Positions 35,886-46,898 are shown, counted from the stretch's first letter. The stretch is 64,000 nucleotides of DNA from Chloroflexota bacterium (GCA_009838915.1 VXQT01000013.1:1-64000); one strand, 5' to 3'. The notes: generated by a model not told the origin, from the sequence alone. Numbers and translations are program-made.

Positions 35886-36623
35886 TCAGGAAGCAGGGTC
35901 GAGGCCGATGGATTGGGCGAGGGCGGCAAAGGGCGCGGCCGACTGCTCGACAGCGTGTTCGATGGCGCCCTGCCAGAACTGGGCGATCGGCTCCAGTTCC
36001 TCGGCGCTGAAGCGGTGCTCGTTGGCGTCGAAGGAGTCGGCGCGATAGACAACGGCGTCCATCGGCGGTCCGACATCGGCAGAGCTGGCCTCGGTCGAGT
36101 TGAACGAGAGCACGCCGAGCCGCAGCGATTCCTCCAACGAAGCTTCGTAGCGCAGCGCACGGTCAAGAATCGGCTTGCCGAAGCGCGTCTCGCCGATGAT
36201 CAGGTATGGCGTGCCCCTTGACACCTCCACCCAGTTGCCCTGCGGATAGAGCAGGAAGAGGTGGGGCGCGTCGTCCTCGGTCATCTGGCTGCCCACGATG
36301 CAATGCAGATCGAAGTGCAGTCCGGCCTTGAGCAGCCACTCGTTGTCCTCGTTGTAGACCCGTCGCATCTCCTCGGCCAGCGCGTTGACGGCCTGATAGG
36401 AGCGGGTGAGGTCGTGCTCGTTCCGACGAAGGCGTTCCTCGAAGTAGGTGATCGCCTTGTCGCGGACCGAGCGCAGACCGCTGGTGAGGATGAACATCGT
36501 GTGCCCGTCGCCCCGATGGACGGCAATCTTCTTGGCCATCGAGACCTCGGAGCCGCTCGTGATCCGGGTGTCGGCGATCGCAATCAGGCCGTCCTGGCAC
36601 TTGATGCCGAGGCAGAAAGTCAT
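35886..36623 (-). CDS. Anbu-type proteasome homologue peptidase
   Basis: The product is 245 residues. The mature N terminus would be Thr2 after Met removal (MTFCLGIKCQDGLIAIADTR), giving the N-terminal nucleophile of the 20S-beta family. ADTRI and the Lys in AMAKKIAVHR-like SMAKKIAVHR are also family positions. Anbu (COG3484) is the ancestral-type bacterial proteasome homologue; published structures show open-ring or helical assemblies rather than closed barrels, and its substrate is unknown. It ends an operon with alpha-E and circularly permuted ATP-grasp genes, the classic Anbu neighbourhood. One base separates it from the alpha-E stop. The usual transglutaminase-like partner is absent here. 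Confidence 0.93.
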   Translation of the reverse strand: MTFCLGIKCQDGLIAIADTRITSGSEVSMAKKIAVHRGDGHTMFILTSGLRSVRDKAITYFEERLRRNEHDLTRSYQAVNALAEEMRRVYNEDNEWLLKAGLHFDLHCIVGSQMTEDDAPHLFLLYPQGNWVEVSRGTPYLIIGETRFGKPILDRALRYEASLEESLRLGVLSFNSTEASSADVGPPMDAVVYRADSFDANEHRFSAEELEPIAQFWQGAIEHAVEQSAAPFAALAQSIGLDPAS

Positions 36624-36624
36624 C

Positions 36625-37602
36625 TCAACCCCGGTCGCTGGCGGCCGTTCGCTGCAACTGGCCGTGGCTGGGCTCCGCGCGGAAGATGTCGTCCGTGATC
36701 GAGCGATCGATGTCGATCAGGCGCTGCTGAAAGTCGTCGATGAACTCGTGCAGTCCCTCGTCAATCAGTTGGTCCATGTCCCGTGCGCCGATGTCCAGGT
36801 GCAGCAAGGTGATGCCGCGTTCGGCGCCGGCTCGGCGGCGCTTGGGCGTCTGACCGGTCGCCTGGTGAAAGTGCCGTTGTAGCGCCTGCACGCAGAAAGC
36901 GAGGCTGCGCGGGAACTCCTGCGAAAAGACCAGCAACTGGGCAACGATGATGCCGTCGACTTCGCTGTTGCCCATCCGCCAGTAAGCTTCGCGGGCCGAT
37001 GCGGACCGAAGCACGGCCATCCACTGGAATCGGTCGAACGGCCCGCCGACCGAGTCGCCGCGCGGCAGCAGGATGTGATACTTGGCGTCGATGATCCGGC
37101 TGGTCATATCGGCGCGTTCGAGGTACATGCCGCAACGGAACCATTCGCGTCCCTCGTCGCGCAACACCGTGTTGTCGTAGAGCCCGAGAATCGTCTGGGT
37201 GCGACGCTGGGTCTCGGTGCAGAACTGCTGGATATCGCTGGCGATGTACTCCTTGCGCAGGGCGAGATAGAGATAGAGTGCGTTGATCTCCTCCCAGACC
37301 TCGCGGGAGATGTGTTCGCGCAGTCCTCGCGCCAGTTCGCGGGCGCGGACCAGCGTGGCGCGCAGCGAGGCCGGGTTTTGCATCGAGTAGATCAAGAACT
37401 CGGAGTGAGTCAGGTCGGGAGAGTCGGCGAGCGTGTCCCAGAAGAGCTGGTTCGACGCCGTGGTGCTGACCAGGCTGTGCCAGATTTCCTGGCCGCTCTC
37501 CAGCGAGACCTCGTGCTCGACACGCGCCATGCGGGCGATGTTCTCGGCCCGCTCGAGGTAGCGTCCGAGCCAGAAGAGGTTTTCCGCGACTCGGCTGAGC
37601 AT
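36625..37602 (-). CDS. Alpha-E domain protein (DUF403)
   Basis: The 325-residue all-helical protein has the family start MLSRVAENLFWLGRYLERAENIARM. A later stretch (LERADMTSRIIDAKYHILLP) and an FLVFSQEFPRSLAFCVQAL-like segment, where family members contact partners, also fit. The biochemical role is unknown; genomic studies link it to ATP-grasp enzymes that may make a peptide-like product. Its ATG overlaps the stop of the ATP-grasp gene by one base, so translation is coupled. Confidence 0.93.
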   Translation of the reverse strand: MLSRVAENLFWLGRYLERAENIARMARVEHEVSLESGQEIWHSLVSTTASNQLFWDTLADSPDLTHSEFLIYSMQNPASLRATLVRARELARGLREHISREVWEEINALYLYLALRKEYIASDIQQFCTETQRRTQTILGLYDNTVLRDEGREWFRCGMYLERADMTSRIIDAKYHILLPRGDSVGGPFDRFQWMAVLRSASAREAYWRMGNSEVDGIIVAQLLVFSQEFPRSLAFCVQALQRHFHQATGQTPKRRRAGAERGITLLHLDIGARDMDQLIDEGLHEFIDDFQQRLIDIDRSITDDIFRAEPSHGQLQRTAASDRG

Positions 37603-39068
37603 TACTCAGGCTCCTCGTTCAGCACCCAGGTGTCCTTGCTGCCTCCGCCTTGCGAGGAGTTGACGATGTAGGAGCCCTCGCGCAGTGCGACTCGGGTCAG
37701 GCCGCCGGGGATCACCCAGGTCTCGCGTCCCGAAAGGATGAACGGCCGCAAGTCGGAGCGGCGCGGCTTGAGCAGATCACCGTCGAAGGTCGGGATCGAG
37801 CTGAACTCAAGCAGTGGTTGGGCGATCCAGTTGCGCGGCTCGGCCTCGACCTGGGCCAGCGTGTCCTCGAGTTCGGCTTCCGATGCCTGCGATCCGATCA
37901 GGACGCCGTAGCCGCCGGACGCGTTGGCGGGCTTGATCACCAGCTCTCGCGCGTGGGCGCGGATGTGGTCCAGCTCGGACGGTATCAGCGCCGAGAAGGT
38001 CTCGACGTTGGGCAGGATCGGTTCCTCATCGAGGTAGAAGCGGATGATCTCGGGCACCCAGCGGTAGACCACCTTGTCGTCGGCGACGCCGGCGCCGGGC
38101 GCGTTGACCAGGCTCACGTGTCCCTTGTGGTAGGCGCGCATCAGTCCCGGCACGCCCAGCAGCGAGTCGGGACGATAGAACTCGGGATCGAGATAGTCGT
38201 CGTCAATCCTGCGGTACACGACATCTACGCGCTCGAGCCCGGTGGTTGAGCGCAGATAGACGAAGTCGTCGTCGCCGACGGTCAGGTCGGAGCCTTCGAC
38301 CAACGGAATGCCCATCTGGTTGCTGAGGAACGAGTGCTCGAAGTAGGCGGAGTTGTAGAGTCCGGGCGTCAGCAACACGGCTCGCGGCGGATCGCCGCTG
38401 ACCGACGGGCGCACCGAGAGCAGCATTGACATGAGCTGACTGGGATAGTCGGCGACGGCGCGCACGCCCCATCGGGGAAACAGGTCGGGCACCACGCGCA
38501 GCATCACAGCGCGGTTCTCGAGCACGTAGGAGACGCCCGAGGGCGTTCTCAGGTTGTCCTCGAGGACGACCATGCCTTGCTGACGGTCGCGGACCAGGTC
38601 GCAGCCGGCGATGTGCGCGTAGATGTCGAGCGGCGGTCGAAAGCCGGCCATCTTCGGCTGGTAGCCGGGCGAGCTGAGCACGATCTCTTCGGGAATCACC
38701 TGCTCCTTGATGATGCGCTGAGCGCCGTACACATCGATCAGGAACATGTTCAGCGCTTGCAGGCGCTGCTTGAGTCCTGACTCGATCTCCGCCCACTCCT
38801 GCGCCCCGACGATTCGAGGGATCAGTGAGAAGGGGAAGATGCGCTCCGTTCCCTCTTCCTCCGAGTAAACGTTGAACGTGATTCCGGCGCTGAGCAGGGC
38901 GAGATCGGCGCGCTCTTCACGTTCGAGGTGGTCGTCAGCCGACCACTGCTGCAGCAATTCCCCTAGCTCGCGGTACTCGGGTCGAAACGCGCCGTCGGCG
39001 TCGAACATCTCGTCCGACGCCATGCCGTCGTCGGAGTATCCGTCGAGCAGACTGTTCGTCACTCGCAC
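37602..39068 (-). CDS. Circularly permuted ATP-grasp protein (DUF404/DUF407)
   Basis: The 488-residue product is full length for the family. Visible segments include GITFNVYSEEEGTERIFPF, FLIDVYGAQRIIKE, DLVRDRQQGMVVLEDNLRTP, ENRAVMLRVVPDLFP, GVADDKVVYRWVPEIIRFYL, and the C-terminal VIKPANASGGYG and SSQGGGSKDTWVL. ATP-grasp enzymes join carboxyl and amine groups with ATP; this permuted type is predicted to form an amide or peptide product whose nature is unknown. It lies 4 bases after the STAS gene and is translationally coupled to alpha-E. Confidence 0.94.
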   Translation of the reverse strand: MRVTNSLLDGYSDDGMASDEMFDADGAFRPEYRELGELLQQWSADDHLEREERADLALLSAGITFNVYSEEEGTERIFPFSLIPRIVGAQEWAEIESGLKQRLQALNMFLIDVYGAQRIIKEQVIPEEIVLSSPGYQPKMAGFRPPLDIYAHIAGCDLVRDRQQGMVVLEDNLRTPSGVSYVLENRAVMLRVVPDLFPRWGVRAVADYPSQLMSMLLSVRPSVSGDPPRAVLLTPGLYNSAYFEHSFLSNQMGIPLVEGSDLTVGDDDFVYLRSTTGLERVDVVYRRIDDDYLDPEFYRPDSLLGVPGLMRAYHKGHVSLVNAPGAGVADDKVVYRWVPEIIRFYLDEEPILPNVETFSALIPSELDHIRAHARELVIKPANASGGYGVLIGSQASEAELEDTLAQVEAEPRNWIAQPLLEFSSIPTFDGDLLKPRRSDLRPFILSGRETWVIPGGLTRVALREGSYIVNSSQGGGSKDTWVLNEEPE

Positions 39069-39072
39069 GTCC

Positions 39073-39408
39073 CTAGAACGCTTCGAGCGCCGTGTCGCGG
39101 TCGTCGTGGATCTGGATGATCTCGGCGAAACCGGAGAACTTGAAGACGTCGTGCACCTGGTCCTGCACTTCGCAAAGGATGAGCGAGCCGGCGGCTTCTC
39201 CAGCGCGCCGGGAGGCCATCAGCAGCACGCGCAGGCCGGCGGAGGAGATGTAGCTGATCCGCTGGCAGTCGAGCAGAATCTTGCTGTTGCCGGCCTTGAT
39301 CCGATCCAGCAGCGTGTCCTCGTACTCTTTCGCGTTTGCGCCGTCGATGCGGCCGGTCGGACTGAGCACAAGTACGTCGTCCTGAAGTTCGTCTTGCATC
39401 TCGATCAC
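39073..39408 (-). CDS. STAS-domain anti-anti-sigma factor (SpoIIAA/RsbV-like)
   Basis: The product is 111 residues from GTG 39408 with AAGGAGAGG upstream. The fold is typical: VLVLSPTGRIDGANAKEYE, then ILLDCQRISYISSAGLRVLL with the phosphorylatable Ser (ISSAG), then FKFSGFAEII. Such proteins release a sigma factor by binding its anti-sigma kinase when unphosphorylated. No anti-sigma factor is adjacent. It is the first gene of the Anbu operon, 4 bases before the ATP-grasp gene, which is not a neighbour I know as standard for Anbu. Confidence 0.93.
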   Translation of the reverse strand: MIEMQDELQDDVLVLSPTGRIDGANAKEYEDTLLDRIKAGNSKILLDCQRISYISSAGLRVLLMASRRAGEAAGSLILCEVQDQVHDVFKFSGFAEIIQIHDDRDTALEAF

Positions 39409-39582
39409 GGCGAGTCCTCTCCTTCGTTCCTCCGGTTCTCTGTCCGCAGGATAAACAGTCTCTCTACAGCTTCCGTTCTCAGTCTCAACCTACGCCCCCG
39501 CTTCGGCTGTGCTAGCTTGGCCATCCTGGTCGAGCGCCGGGGCAGGTCTCCGGCCGGGTGCACAGGGCCTTGGAGACGGATC

Positions 39583-39978
39583 ATGAGCGAACACCAGGAA
39601 CGAGTCGAGGCAGGCGCGATTGCGTTTGCGATGCACTATCGCGACGACATTGCGGGCGACGAGGGACTGTGCATCGAGGTGCGGGCGGAAGTTGAGGGCG
39701 AAGACACGGAGTTGCTCAGGTTCGACTGCTTCCGCGTCGCGCCGCACTATCACTACGGACCGCAGGCCGACGACGAGCGGCTGATGCTCGACCTGACCGC
39801 CGCCGGAAACGCGCTGGACTGGACCCTGGACTGCTTCCAACGCGGTCGGCTGGGACCGATGATCGAGCGGGCGGGGTATCCCGGCGTGGCCGAGTCGCTC
39901 GATGCCGGAGCACTGGGTGCCGCGATGCCGAACGTGGTCAGCGCGGCGAGGGAGATTGCTGCCTCGCGCCAGTCGTAG
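39583..39978 (+). CDS. Conserved-looking hypothetical protein (131 residues)
   Basis: It starts at ATG 39583 with GGAGACGG upstream; the frame is open much further upstream, but that part is antisense to the STAS operon. It contains LCIEVRAEVEGEDTELLRFD, then APHYHYGPQADDERLMLD, suggesting a beta sheet with a His/Tyr-rich turn, and a helical C terminus. No family with known function is recognised. Its 3' end overlaps the convergent ASCH-like gene by 41 bases. Confidence 0.7.
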   Translation: MSEHQERVEAGAIAFAMHYRDDIAGDEGLCIEVRAEVEGEDTELLRFDCFRVAPHYHYGPQADDERLMLDLTAAGNALDWTLDCFQRGRLGPMIERAGYPGVAESLDAGALGAAMPNVVSAAREIAASRQS

Positions 39979-40591
39979 CCGGCTGAGGTCGCCGGAGAGC
40001 GTCGAGCACGACTCGACCGCGCGGCGAGAGCCGATAGCCGACTTCGAGGCTGATCGTCAGACCCAGCTTCTTGAGCTTGCGTACATCGGTCTTGAACTTC
40101 GCGGTCTCGCGCTGCTGCGCTGCGGCCAACTCGGCGGCGCGCCTTCCCGGTGCGGCGTCGATCGCCTCGAGCGTGTCATGGATCCACGCACCATGCTGCG
40201 AGCGAGCATCCATCTTGCCGAGTCGCGCGGTGAGTTCGGCGACTTCGGCTGGTTTCAGATGATCATCAGCCGCGAGTTCGGCGCGAGGATCGGCCTTGGG
40301 ACCGAGTGAGCGGAATCCGATCCGATACAGCGGGGCGTCCGGGTCGCCAGACGAACGCTGGTTGGCGCGGATGGCGTCGAGCGCGGCCTGCGGGGAGTCA
40401 TGACCGGCGGCCCGGGCATCCGCGACTGAGATGTCGCCGGCTTCAACCTGTTCGACCGAGGTGACCTCGATCACGTGCGTTCCAACGCGGTAGCGGCCAC
40501 CCGCTTTCGCCTGCGGACGACGCCAGCGCCGGAAGGTCACGGTCAGGGCGCCGCGAGCAATGGCGTCCTTGTCTCGCTGGCGAAACTGCAT
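39938..40591 (-). CDS. ASCH/PUA-like protein with C-terminal helix-turn-helix-like end
   Basis: The product is 217 residues from ATG 40591 (GGAG 14 bases upstream). The N-terminal part (MQFRQRDKDAIARGALTVTF, then GGRYRVGTHVIEVTSVEQV) resembles the ASCH fold, a PUA-like beta barrel tied to RNA binding. The C-terminal part (RKLKKLGLTISLEVGYRLSP) looks like a winged helix. Nucleic-acid binding is likely. Divergent from the flavin monooxygenase gene. Confidence 0.5.
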   Translation of the reverse strand: MQFRQRDKDAIARGALTVTFRRWRRPQAKAGGRYRVGTHVIEVTSVEQVEAGDISVADARAAGHDSPQAALDAIRANQRSSGDPDAPLYRIGFRSLGPKADPRAELAADDHLKPAEVAELTARLGKMDARSQHGAWIHDTLEAIDAAPGRRAAELAAAQQRETAKFKTDVRKLKKLGLTISLEVGYRLSPRGRVVLDALRRPQPATTGARQQSPSPR

Positions 40592-40726
40592 GGATCGTTC
40601 ATCTCCAGTGTCACAACAGCCTAGACATCTCTTCCTGCTTTGTTCGGACGCAACCGGCGTCTGAGGCTCGTAGACTGCGCCCACGGCTGCTCGAATGGCG
40701 ATTGCTGCACCTGGAGGCAAGACAAC

Positions 40727-42019
40727 ATGTTCATTGGCTACTTTACGGAGCGGCCCTACCAGGACCCGAACTCAGGCCATTTCGGCGCGGCCGGGCGGGA
40801 TATCCAGGACCTCGATCTGAGCAACGGCAGCTATGACCCTCGAATCGGCGCCGAGCTGTACAACCGTTACCTCGACGAGAAGATCTACGCAGAAGAGATG
40901 GGCTTCGACGGGCTGATGCTCAACGAGCATCACTCGACGCCGTTCTGCATGGGCGGCGTGATGAACGTCGAAGCGGCGATCCTCGCGCGGATCACCAAGA
41001 CGGCCAAGATCGTTCTACTGGGCAACGTGTTGCCAATCTGGGACGACCCACTCTGGCTGGCCGAGGAATTGGCGGAGATCGACATGATCTCGCGCGGCCG
41101 CCTGGTCAGCGGCTGGGTGCGCGGCACCGGGCGAGAGTCGGTGGCGCACAACTCGGCTTCCCCGTTCAACTGGGAGCGTTACCAGGAGGCGCACGACTTC
41201 ATCGTCAAGGCCTGGACCACGCCCGGCCCGTTCCGCTGGGAAGGCGAGCACTACCAGTACCGCTACGTGAATCCCTGGGCGCGTCCCTACTCGGACCCGC
41301 ATCCTCCGATCTGGATACCCGGCGTGATGTCGCGCAACACGGTCAAGTGGGCGGCCGAGCGTCGCTATCCATACGTCATGCTGGCGACCGACATAGGTCC
41401 GACCAAGGAGTCCTTCCAGTACTACCGCGATTGCGCGCGCGAGGCCGGCTACGAGGCCGGCACGCAGCACACCGCGTACCTGTTCAAAGTCCACGTGGAT
41501 GAAACCGACGAGCTGGCCGAAGACACGGCGCGCAAGTACCTCCAGGGTCCGAGCAACCCGTTCCTCGAAGGAAACCAGGGCAAGGTGCGGCCGTTCCTGC
41601 AATCGCTGCCGGGATTGACCTCGCGAACCGAGGTGCTGCCGACCTCGCAGATTCGCGCCATCGCCGCCTCGCGGGGTCGGACGGAGCGGCAACAAGCGCT
41701 GACCGGCGCCGCTGCGCCGGCGGAGCCGCGTGACTATCGCGGCACGTTCCAGGAGCAGGTCGACAAGCTCAGCATCATCCACGGCACGCCGGCGACTGTG
41801 CTGCCCAAGATTCGGCACGTGCTGGAGGAGTTACGGCCAGGGGCGATCATCTTCTGGGACGGCGACGGATCGATGGATCACGACGACGCAATGCGCAGCC
41901 TGCGCCTGATGGGCGAAGAGGTACTGCCGGCGGTTCGTGAGATGGGCGCGGAGTTGGACTTGAATGGACCGTTTGAAATCGACCCGACCACTAATGAGCA
42001 AGTCGCGGCTGCCGGTTGA
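40727..42019 (+). CDS. LLM-class flavin-dependent oxidoreductase (luciferase-like)
   Basis: The 430-residue product starts at ATG 40727, with CTGGAGGC 8 bases upstream. It has a luciferase-like TIM barrel: GYFTERPYQDP at the start, EEMGFDGLMLNEHHSTPFC, LLGNVLPIWDDPLWLAEELA, ISRGRLVSGWVRGTGRESV and YVNPWARPYSDPHPPIWIPG. These FMN or F420 enzymes oxidise many organics using a separate reductase; none is adjacent. Marine SAR202 genomes are known for large expansions of this family. The next gene, 41 bases on, is a Baeyer-Villiger-type monooxygenase, so they may act in series. Substrate unknown. Confidence 0.93.
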   Translation: MFIGYFTERPYQDPNSGHFGAAGRDIQDLDLSNGSYDPRIGAELYNRYLDEKIYAEEMGFDGLMLNEHHSTPFCMGGVMNVEAAILARITKTAKIVLLGNVLPIWDDPLWLAEELAEIDMISRGRLVSGWVRGTGRESVAHNSASPFNWERYQEAHDFIVKAWTTPGPFRWEGEHYQYRYVNPWARPYSDPHPPIWIPGVMSRNTVKWAAERRYPYVMLATDIGPTKESFQYYRDCAREAGYEAGTQHTAYLFKVHVDETDELAEDTARKYLQGPSNPFLEGNQGKVRPFLQSLPGLTSRTEVLPTSQIRAIAASRGRTERQQALTGAAAPAEPRDYRGTFQEQVDKLSIIHGTPATVLPKIRHVLEELRPGAIIFWDGDGSMDHDDAMRSLRLMGEEVLPAVREMGAELDLNGPFEIDPTTNEQVAAAG

Positions 42020-42060
42020 TCAGTCCGCGCGAGCCCCGGTGCTGAGCGAAGGAGAGCAAG

Positions 42061-43677
<1,617 letters not shown>

Positions 43678-43710
43678 CGCATCCATGACTAGTGATGGCT
43701 TGGTCATCTG

Positions 43711-43779
43711 CTGAACTGCGCGTAGCGCCCGAATCGCGGACCATCTTGCATACATCTCCAACTGAACAGCGCGTAGGGC
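43711..43779 (+). repeat. Imperfect direct repeat in the gap before the M16 gene
   Basis: CTGAACTGCGCGTAGCGC (43711) and CTGAACAGCGCGTAGGGC (43762) match at 16 of 18 positions and lie 51 bases apart. Their meaning is unknown; they could be operator sites or mobile-repeat debris. Confidence 0.4.
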
Positions 43780-43806
43780 GCTGAGCAAGGAATTGGTAGC
43801 GCATTG

Positions 43807-46800
43807 ATGATTCGCTTGATGTCATTTCGGTCACTGTTGCTCTTCAGCCTGCTGCTCGCGACGGTCGTGGCTTGCTCGAGTGACACTCCGCCATCAGACC
43901 GCCCTGAACGGGTCATCAGCCAAGCGCAGAGCGCCGATCCAGTGCAAGAGGCTGATCAGACTGACGCGGCCACGCAGGAGTCACAGGACGAGCAACCGTC
44001 GGAAGCCGAGTCCCAGGCAGCCGAAGCACCGGATCAGGCGGCAGTGGATGCCGAACAGGCGCAGACCGCGGCAGAAGCCGCTGACGAGGAGGCGGACCAG
44101 GAGTCCGAGCCGGAACTGCCCGTCTTTGATCCCGACGATCCGTTGCCCTTCGATCCCGACGTGACGGTCGGCACGCTGAGCAATGGGTTGACCTACTACA
44201 TCCGCCAGAACTCGGAGCCACAGGGTCGGGCGCACCTCTCGCTCGTCGTGCGCGCAGGGTCGGTCCTGGAGGAAGAGCAACAGCGCGGGCTGGCGCACTT
44301 CGTCGAGCACATGGCGTTCAACGGCACCGAGCGCTTCGAGAAGCAGGAGATCATTGAGTACCTGGAGTCGATCGGCAGCGATTTCGGCGCTCACCTGAAC
44401 GCCTACACGGGTCTCGATGAGACGGTCTACTTCCTCGAAGTGCCTACCGACGACGCCGAGATCATGGAGACCACATTCCAGATTCTCAGCGACTGGGCCT
44501 ACGGGATCGCATTCGATCCAGAGGAAGTGGAGCTGGAGCGCGGCGTCGTGATCGAAGAGCGGCGCCTGTTCCAGGGCTTTGACTCGCGCTTCTACAGCAA
44601 TCTCTATCCGCTGCTGTTCGGCTCTTCGCAATACGCCACGCGCGATCCGATCGGCTTGCTCGAAGTGCTCGAGACAGCGCCGGTCGAAGAGCTTCGCGCC
44701 TTCTACGAGCGCTGGTACCGACCGAGTCTGATGGCAGTGGTCGCTGTTGGCGACTTCGACGTCGCAGAGATGGAATCGAAGATCGCCCAGCACTTCGCGC
44801 CTGCGCCGGAAGGACAGGCGACTCAGGATCGAGCCGCAGTCGCCGAGGCCGTGGAGCGACCCTTGTTCGAGGTTCCCGGCAATGAGGAGCCGCAGGTGGA
44901 CGTGTTCACCGATCCTGAGGCGCCATACACGCAGGTTGTGCTCGTACGCAAACTGTCGCCGGAGACGGAACGAGATGTCGCCGCCCTGCAGCGCGGGCTG
45001 ACCAGCCGGCTGGCATTTGCGATGCTCAACGCGCGGCTGTTCGAGCGCGGCCAGGATGCGGATCCGCCCTATCTGGGCTCGTTCGCCGGCGCTGGGCCGT
45101 TCGTGCTCACGCTTGACATCGAGCAGTTTGCTGTGGCCACGACCCAGGAAGGGGTCCGGCGCGGCGTCACCGCCATGCTGGAGGAAATCCAGCGTGCCGG
45201 ACAGCACGGATTCACCGAGTCGGAACTGGAGCGCGAGAAGGTCAATCTGCTCAGTGGAGCCGAGCGGCAGTACACGAACCGCAATCAGATTGACTCATCG
45301 GAAATCGCGGGCTGGTATCGAGAGCACTTCTTGAGCGGCGCCCCGGCAACAGGCATTGTGGCGCAGTGGGAGCTGTACCAGGCACTGTTGCCGCAGATCA
45401 CCCTGGCCGATGTCGACGTTGTCTCCGAAACCTGGACCGCGTCTCGTAACAGCGTGCTCCTGGTACTAGGACCCGAGGGAATCGATCCAAGCGGCGGTGA
45501 AGAACTCGAAGCAGTGCTGGCGGCGCAACTCAGCAGCGCAAACGCGATGGTGGTCGAGCCGTACGCGGACGAATCGAGCGACGAACCGCTGATCGCCTCG
45601 ATTCCAACGCCTGGCAGCATCATCGAAGAAGAGACCATTGAGGTCATTGATGCGGTTCGTTGGACACTATCCAACGGCATCACGGTTGTCGCCAAGCAGA
45701 CCGATTTCAAGGACGACGAAGTGCGATTCACCGCGTTCAGCCCGGGCGGCACATCGCTTGTCTCGGACGAAGATTACGTTTCGGCGCTGTACGCGGACGA
45801 TCTCATCGACGGCAGCGGCGTCGGCGCACATGACAGTGTGGAGCTGGACAGATTGCTGACCGGCACGCGGGTTTCGGTGGTTCCCTACATCGATTCCTTG
45901 CATGAAGGACTGCGCGGCAACGCGTCGCCTAAAGATCTTGAGGTGATGTTCCAACTGGTCCACCTGTATGTGACCGCGCCGCGACTGGATCCCGACTTCT
46001 ATTCGACCTTTGAAGAGCGGCTGCGGTCGTCTGCCGAACTACGCCCAACTCAACCCGACGCCGTGCTCTACGACCGCGTGAACTCGCTGCTCAGTCAGGG
46101 TCATTTGCGGGGGCGGCCGTTCAGCCTCGATGTGGTCGAGGAGTTGGACATGGAGCGGGCGGAGGCGGTCTACGCCGAGCGCTTTGCGGACTTCGGCGAC
46201 GCTCGGTTCGCGTTCGTTGGCGCCTTCGACTGGGACGAGCTGCGCTCATTCACCGAGACCTACATTGCCAGCCTGCCGACTTCGGGACGTATTGAAGAGT
46301 GGGTTGACCACAACGTCGACCCGCCGCCTGGGGTGATTGATGAAACCGTACGCAGCGGCATTGAGCAACGCAGCAACACGGTCTGGGTCTTCGAGGGCGA
46401 GGGCGTCTGGAGCCGCGAAGAAGCGCTCGCCGTGGAGGTTGCAGGAGAGATGCTGGGAACCCGCTTGCGCGAGCGGATTCGCGAGGCTCTTGGAGGCACG
46501 TACAGCATCTCCGTGTGGGGACGCCTGAGTTCAATTCCGGACTCCGAGTACCAGGCCGGGATCATCTTCGGCAGCGACCCCGACCGCGTCGAAGAGTTGC
46601 TGGGCGAGATCGAGATCGAGTTGGACTGGATCCGCGACGGCGGTGAGCAGAGCTACCTCGACACGGTCAAGGAGCAACTGCGTGTCGCCTTCGAGGAAGA
46701 CCTGCGCGAGAACTCCTTCTGGGTCAGGGAGATCGAGACCGTGCTAATCCGCGGTGAACCGTTCGAGCTGATCACCAACTACGAAGAGCGGGTCGATGCG

Positions 46801-46890
46801 TTGACGCTCGACCAGGTGGTCGCCGCGGCCGGCCGCATCCTCCCGACTGATCGCTGGGTCCGCGTAGTGCTCTATCCGGAAGAGGAGTAG
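43807..46890 (+). CDS. M16 (pitrilysin-like) zinc peptidase lipoprotein
   Basis: The product is 1027 residues from ATG 43807 (TTG 43804 is possible). The signal peptide ends in a lipobox (ATVVAC), giving Cys23 as the lipidated residue. An acidic Gln/Glu/Ala linker (about 30-105) follows. The catalytic motif is inverted HxxEH (HFVEH, residues 164-168), with the third zinc ligand Glu244 in ELERGVVIEER, at the expected 76-residue spacing. The second half (from about 600) is the usual inactive M16 pair (VRWTLSNGITVVAKQ, lacking HxxEH). It is probably anchored to the outer face of the membrane and degrades peptides. The enoyl-CoA hydratase gene follows by 8 bases. Confidence 0.94.
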   Translation: MIRLMSFRSLLLFSLLLATVVACSSDTPPSDRPERVISQAQSADPVQEADQTDAATQESQDEQPSEAESQAAEAPDQAAVDAEQAQTAAEAADEEADQESEPELPVFDPDDPLPFDPDVTVGTLSNGLTYYIRQNSEPQGRAHLSLVVRAGSVLEEEQQRGLAHFVEHMAFNGTERFEKQEIIEYLESIGSDFGAHLNAYTGLDETVYFLEVPTDDAEIMETTFQILSDWAYGIAFDPEEVELERGVVIEERRLFQGFDSRFYSNLYPLLFGSSQYATRDPIGLLEVLETAPVEELRAFYERWYRPSLMAVVAVGDFDVAEMESKIAQHFAPAPEGQATQDRAAVAEAVERPLFEVPGNEEPQVDVFTDPEAPYTQVVLVRKLSPETERDVAALQRGLTSRLAFAMLNARLFERGQDADPPYLGSFAGAGPFVLTLDIEQFAVATTQEGVRRGVTAMLEEIQRAGQHGFTESELEREKVNLLSGAERQYTNRNQIDSSEIAGWYREHFLSGAPATGIVAQWELYQALLPQITLADVDVVSETWTASRNSVLLVLGPEGIDPSGGEELEAVLAAQLSSANAMVVEPYADESSDEPLIASIPTPGSIIEEETIEVIDAVRWTLSNGITVVAKQTDFKDDEVRFTAFSPGGTSLVSDEDYVSALYADDLIDGSGVGAHDSVELDRLLTGTRVSVVPYIDSLHEGLRGNASPKDLEVMFQLVHLYVTAPRLDPDFYSTFEERLRSSAELRPTQPDAVLYDRVNSLLSQGHLRGRPFSLDVVEELDMERAEAVYAERFADFGDARFAFVGAFDWDELRSFTETYIASLPTSGRIEEWVDHNVDPPPGVIDETVRSGIEQRSNTVWVFEGEGVWSREEALAVEVAGEMLGTRLRERIREALGGTYSISVWGRLSSIPDSEYQAGIIFGSDPDRVEELLGEIEIELDWIRDGGEQSYLDTVKEQLRVAFEEDLRENSFWVREIETVLIRGEPFELITNYEERVDALTLDQVVAAAGRILPTDRWVRVVLYPEEE

Positions 46891-46898
46891 GTCCTCCA

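Noticed and set aside
38872-39582. Long upstream extension of the 39583 gene
   Set aside because: It is antisense to the STAS and ATP-grasp genes; a proper ribosome site precedes the ATG at 39583 instead.
43981-45207. A 408-codon open frame on the reverse strand
   Set aside because: It lies wholly antisense to the M16 peptidase gene, which has clear catalytic motifs. High GC opens long shadow frames.
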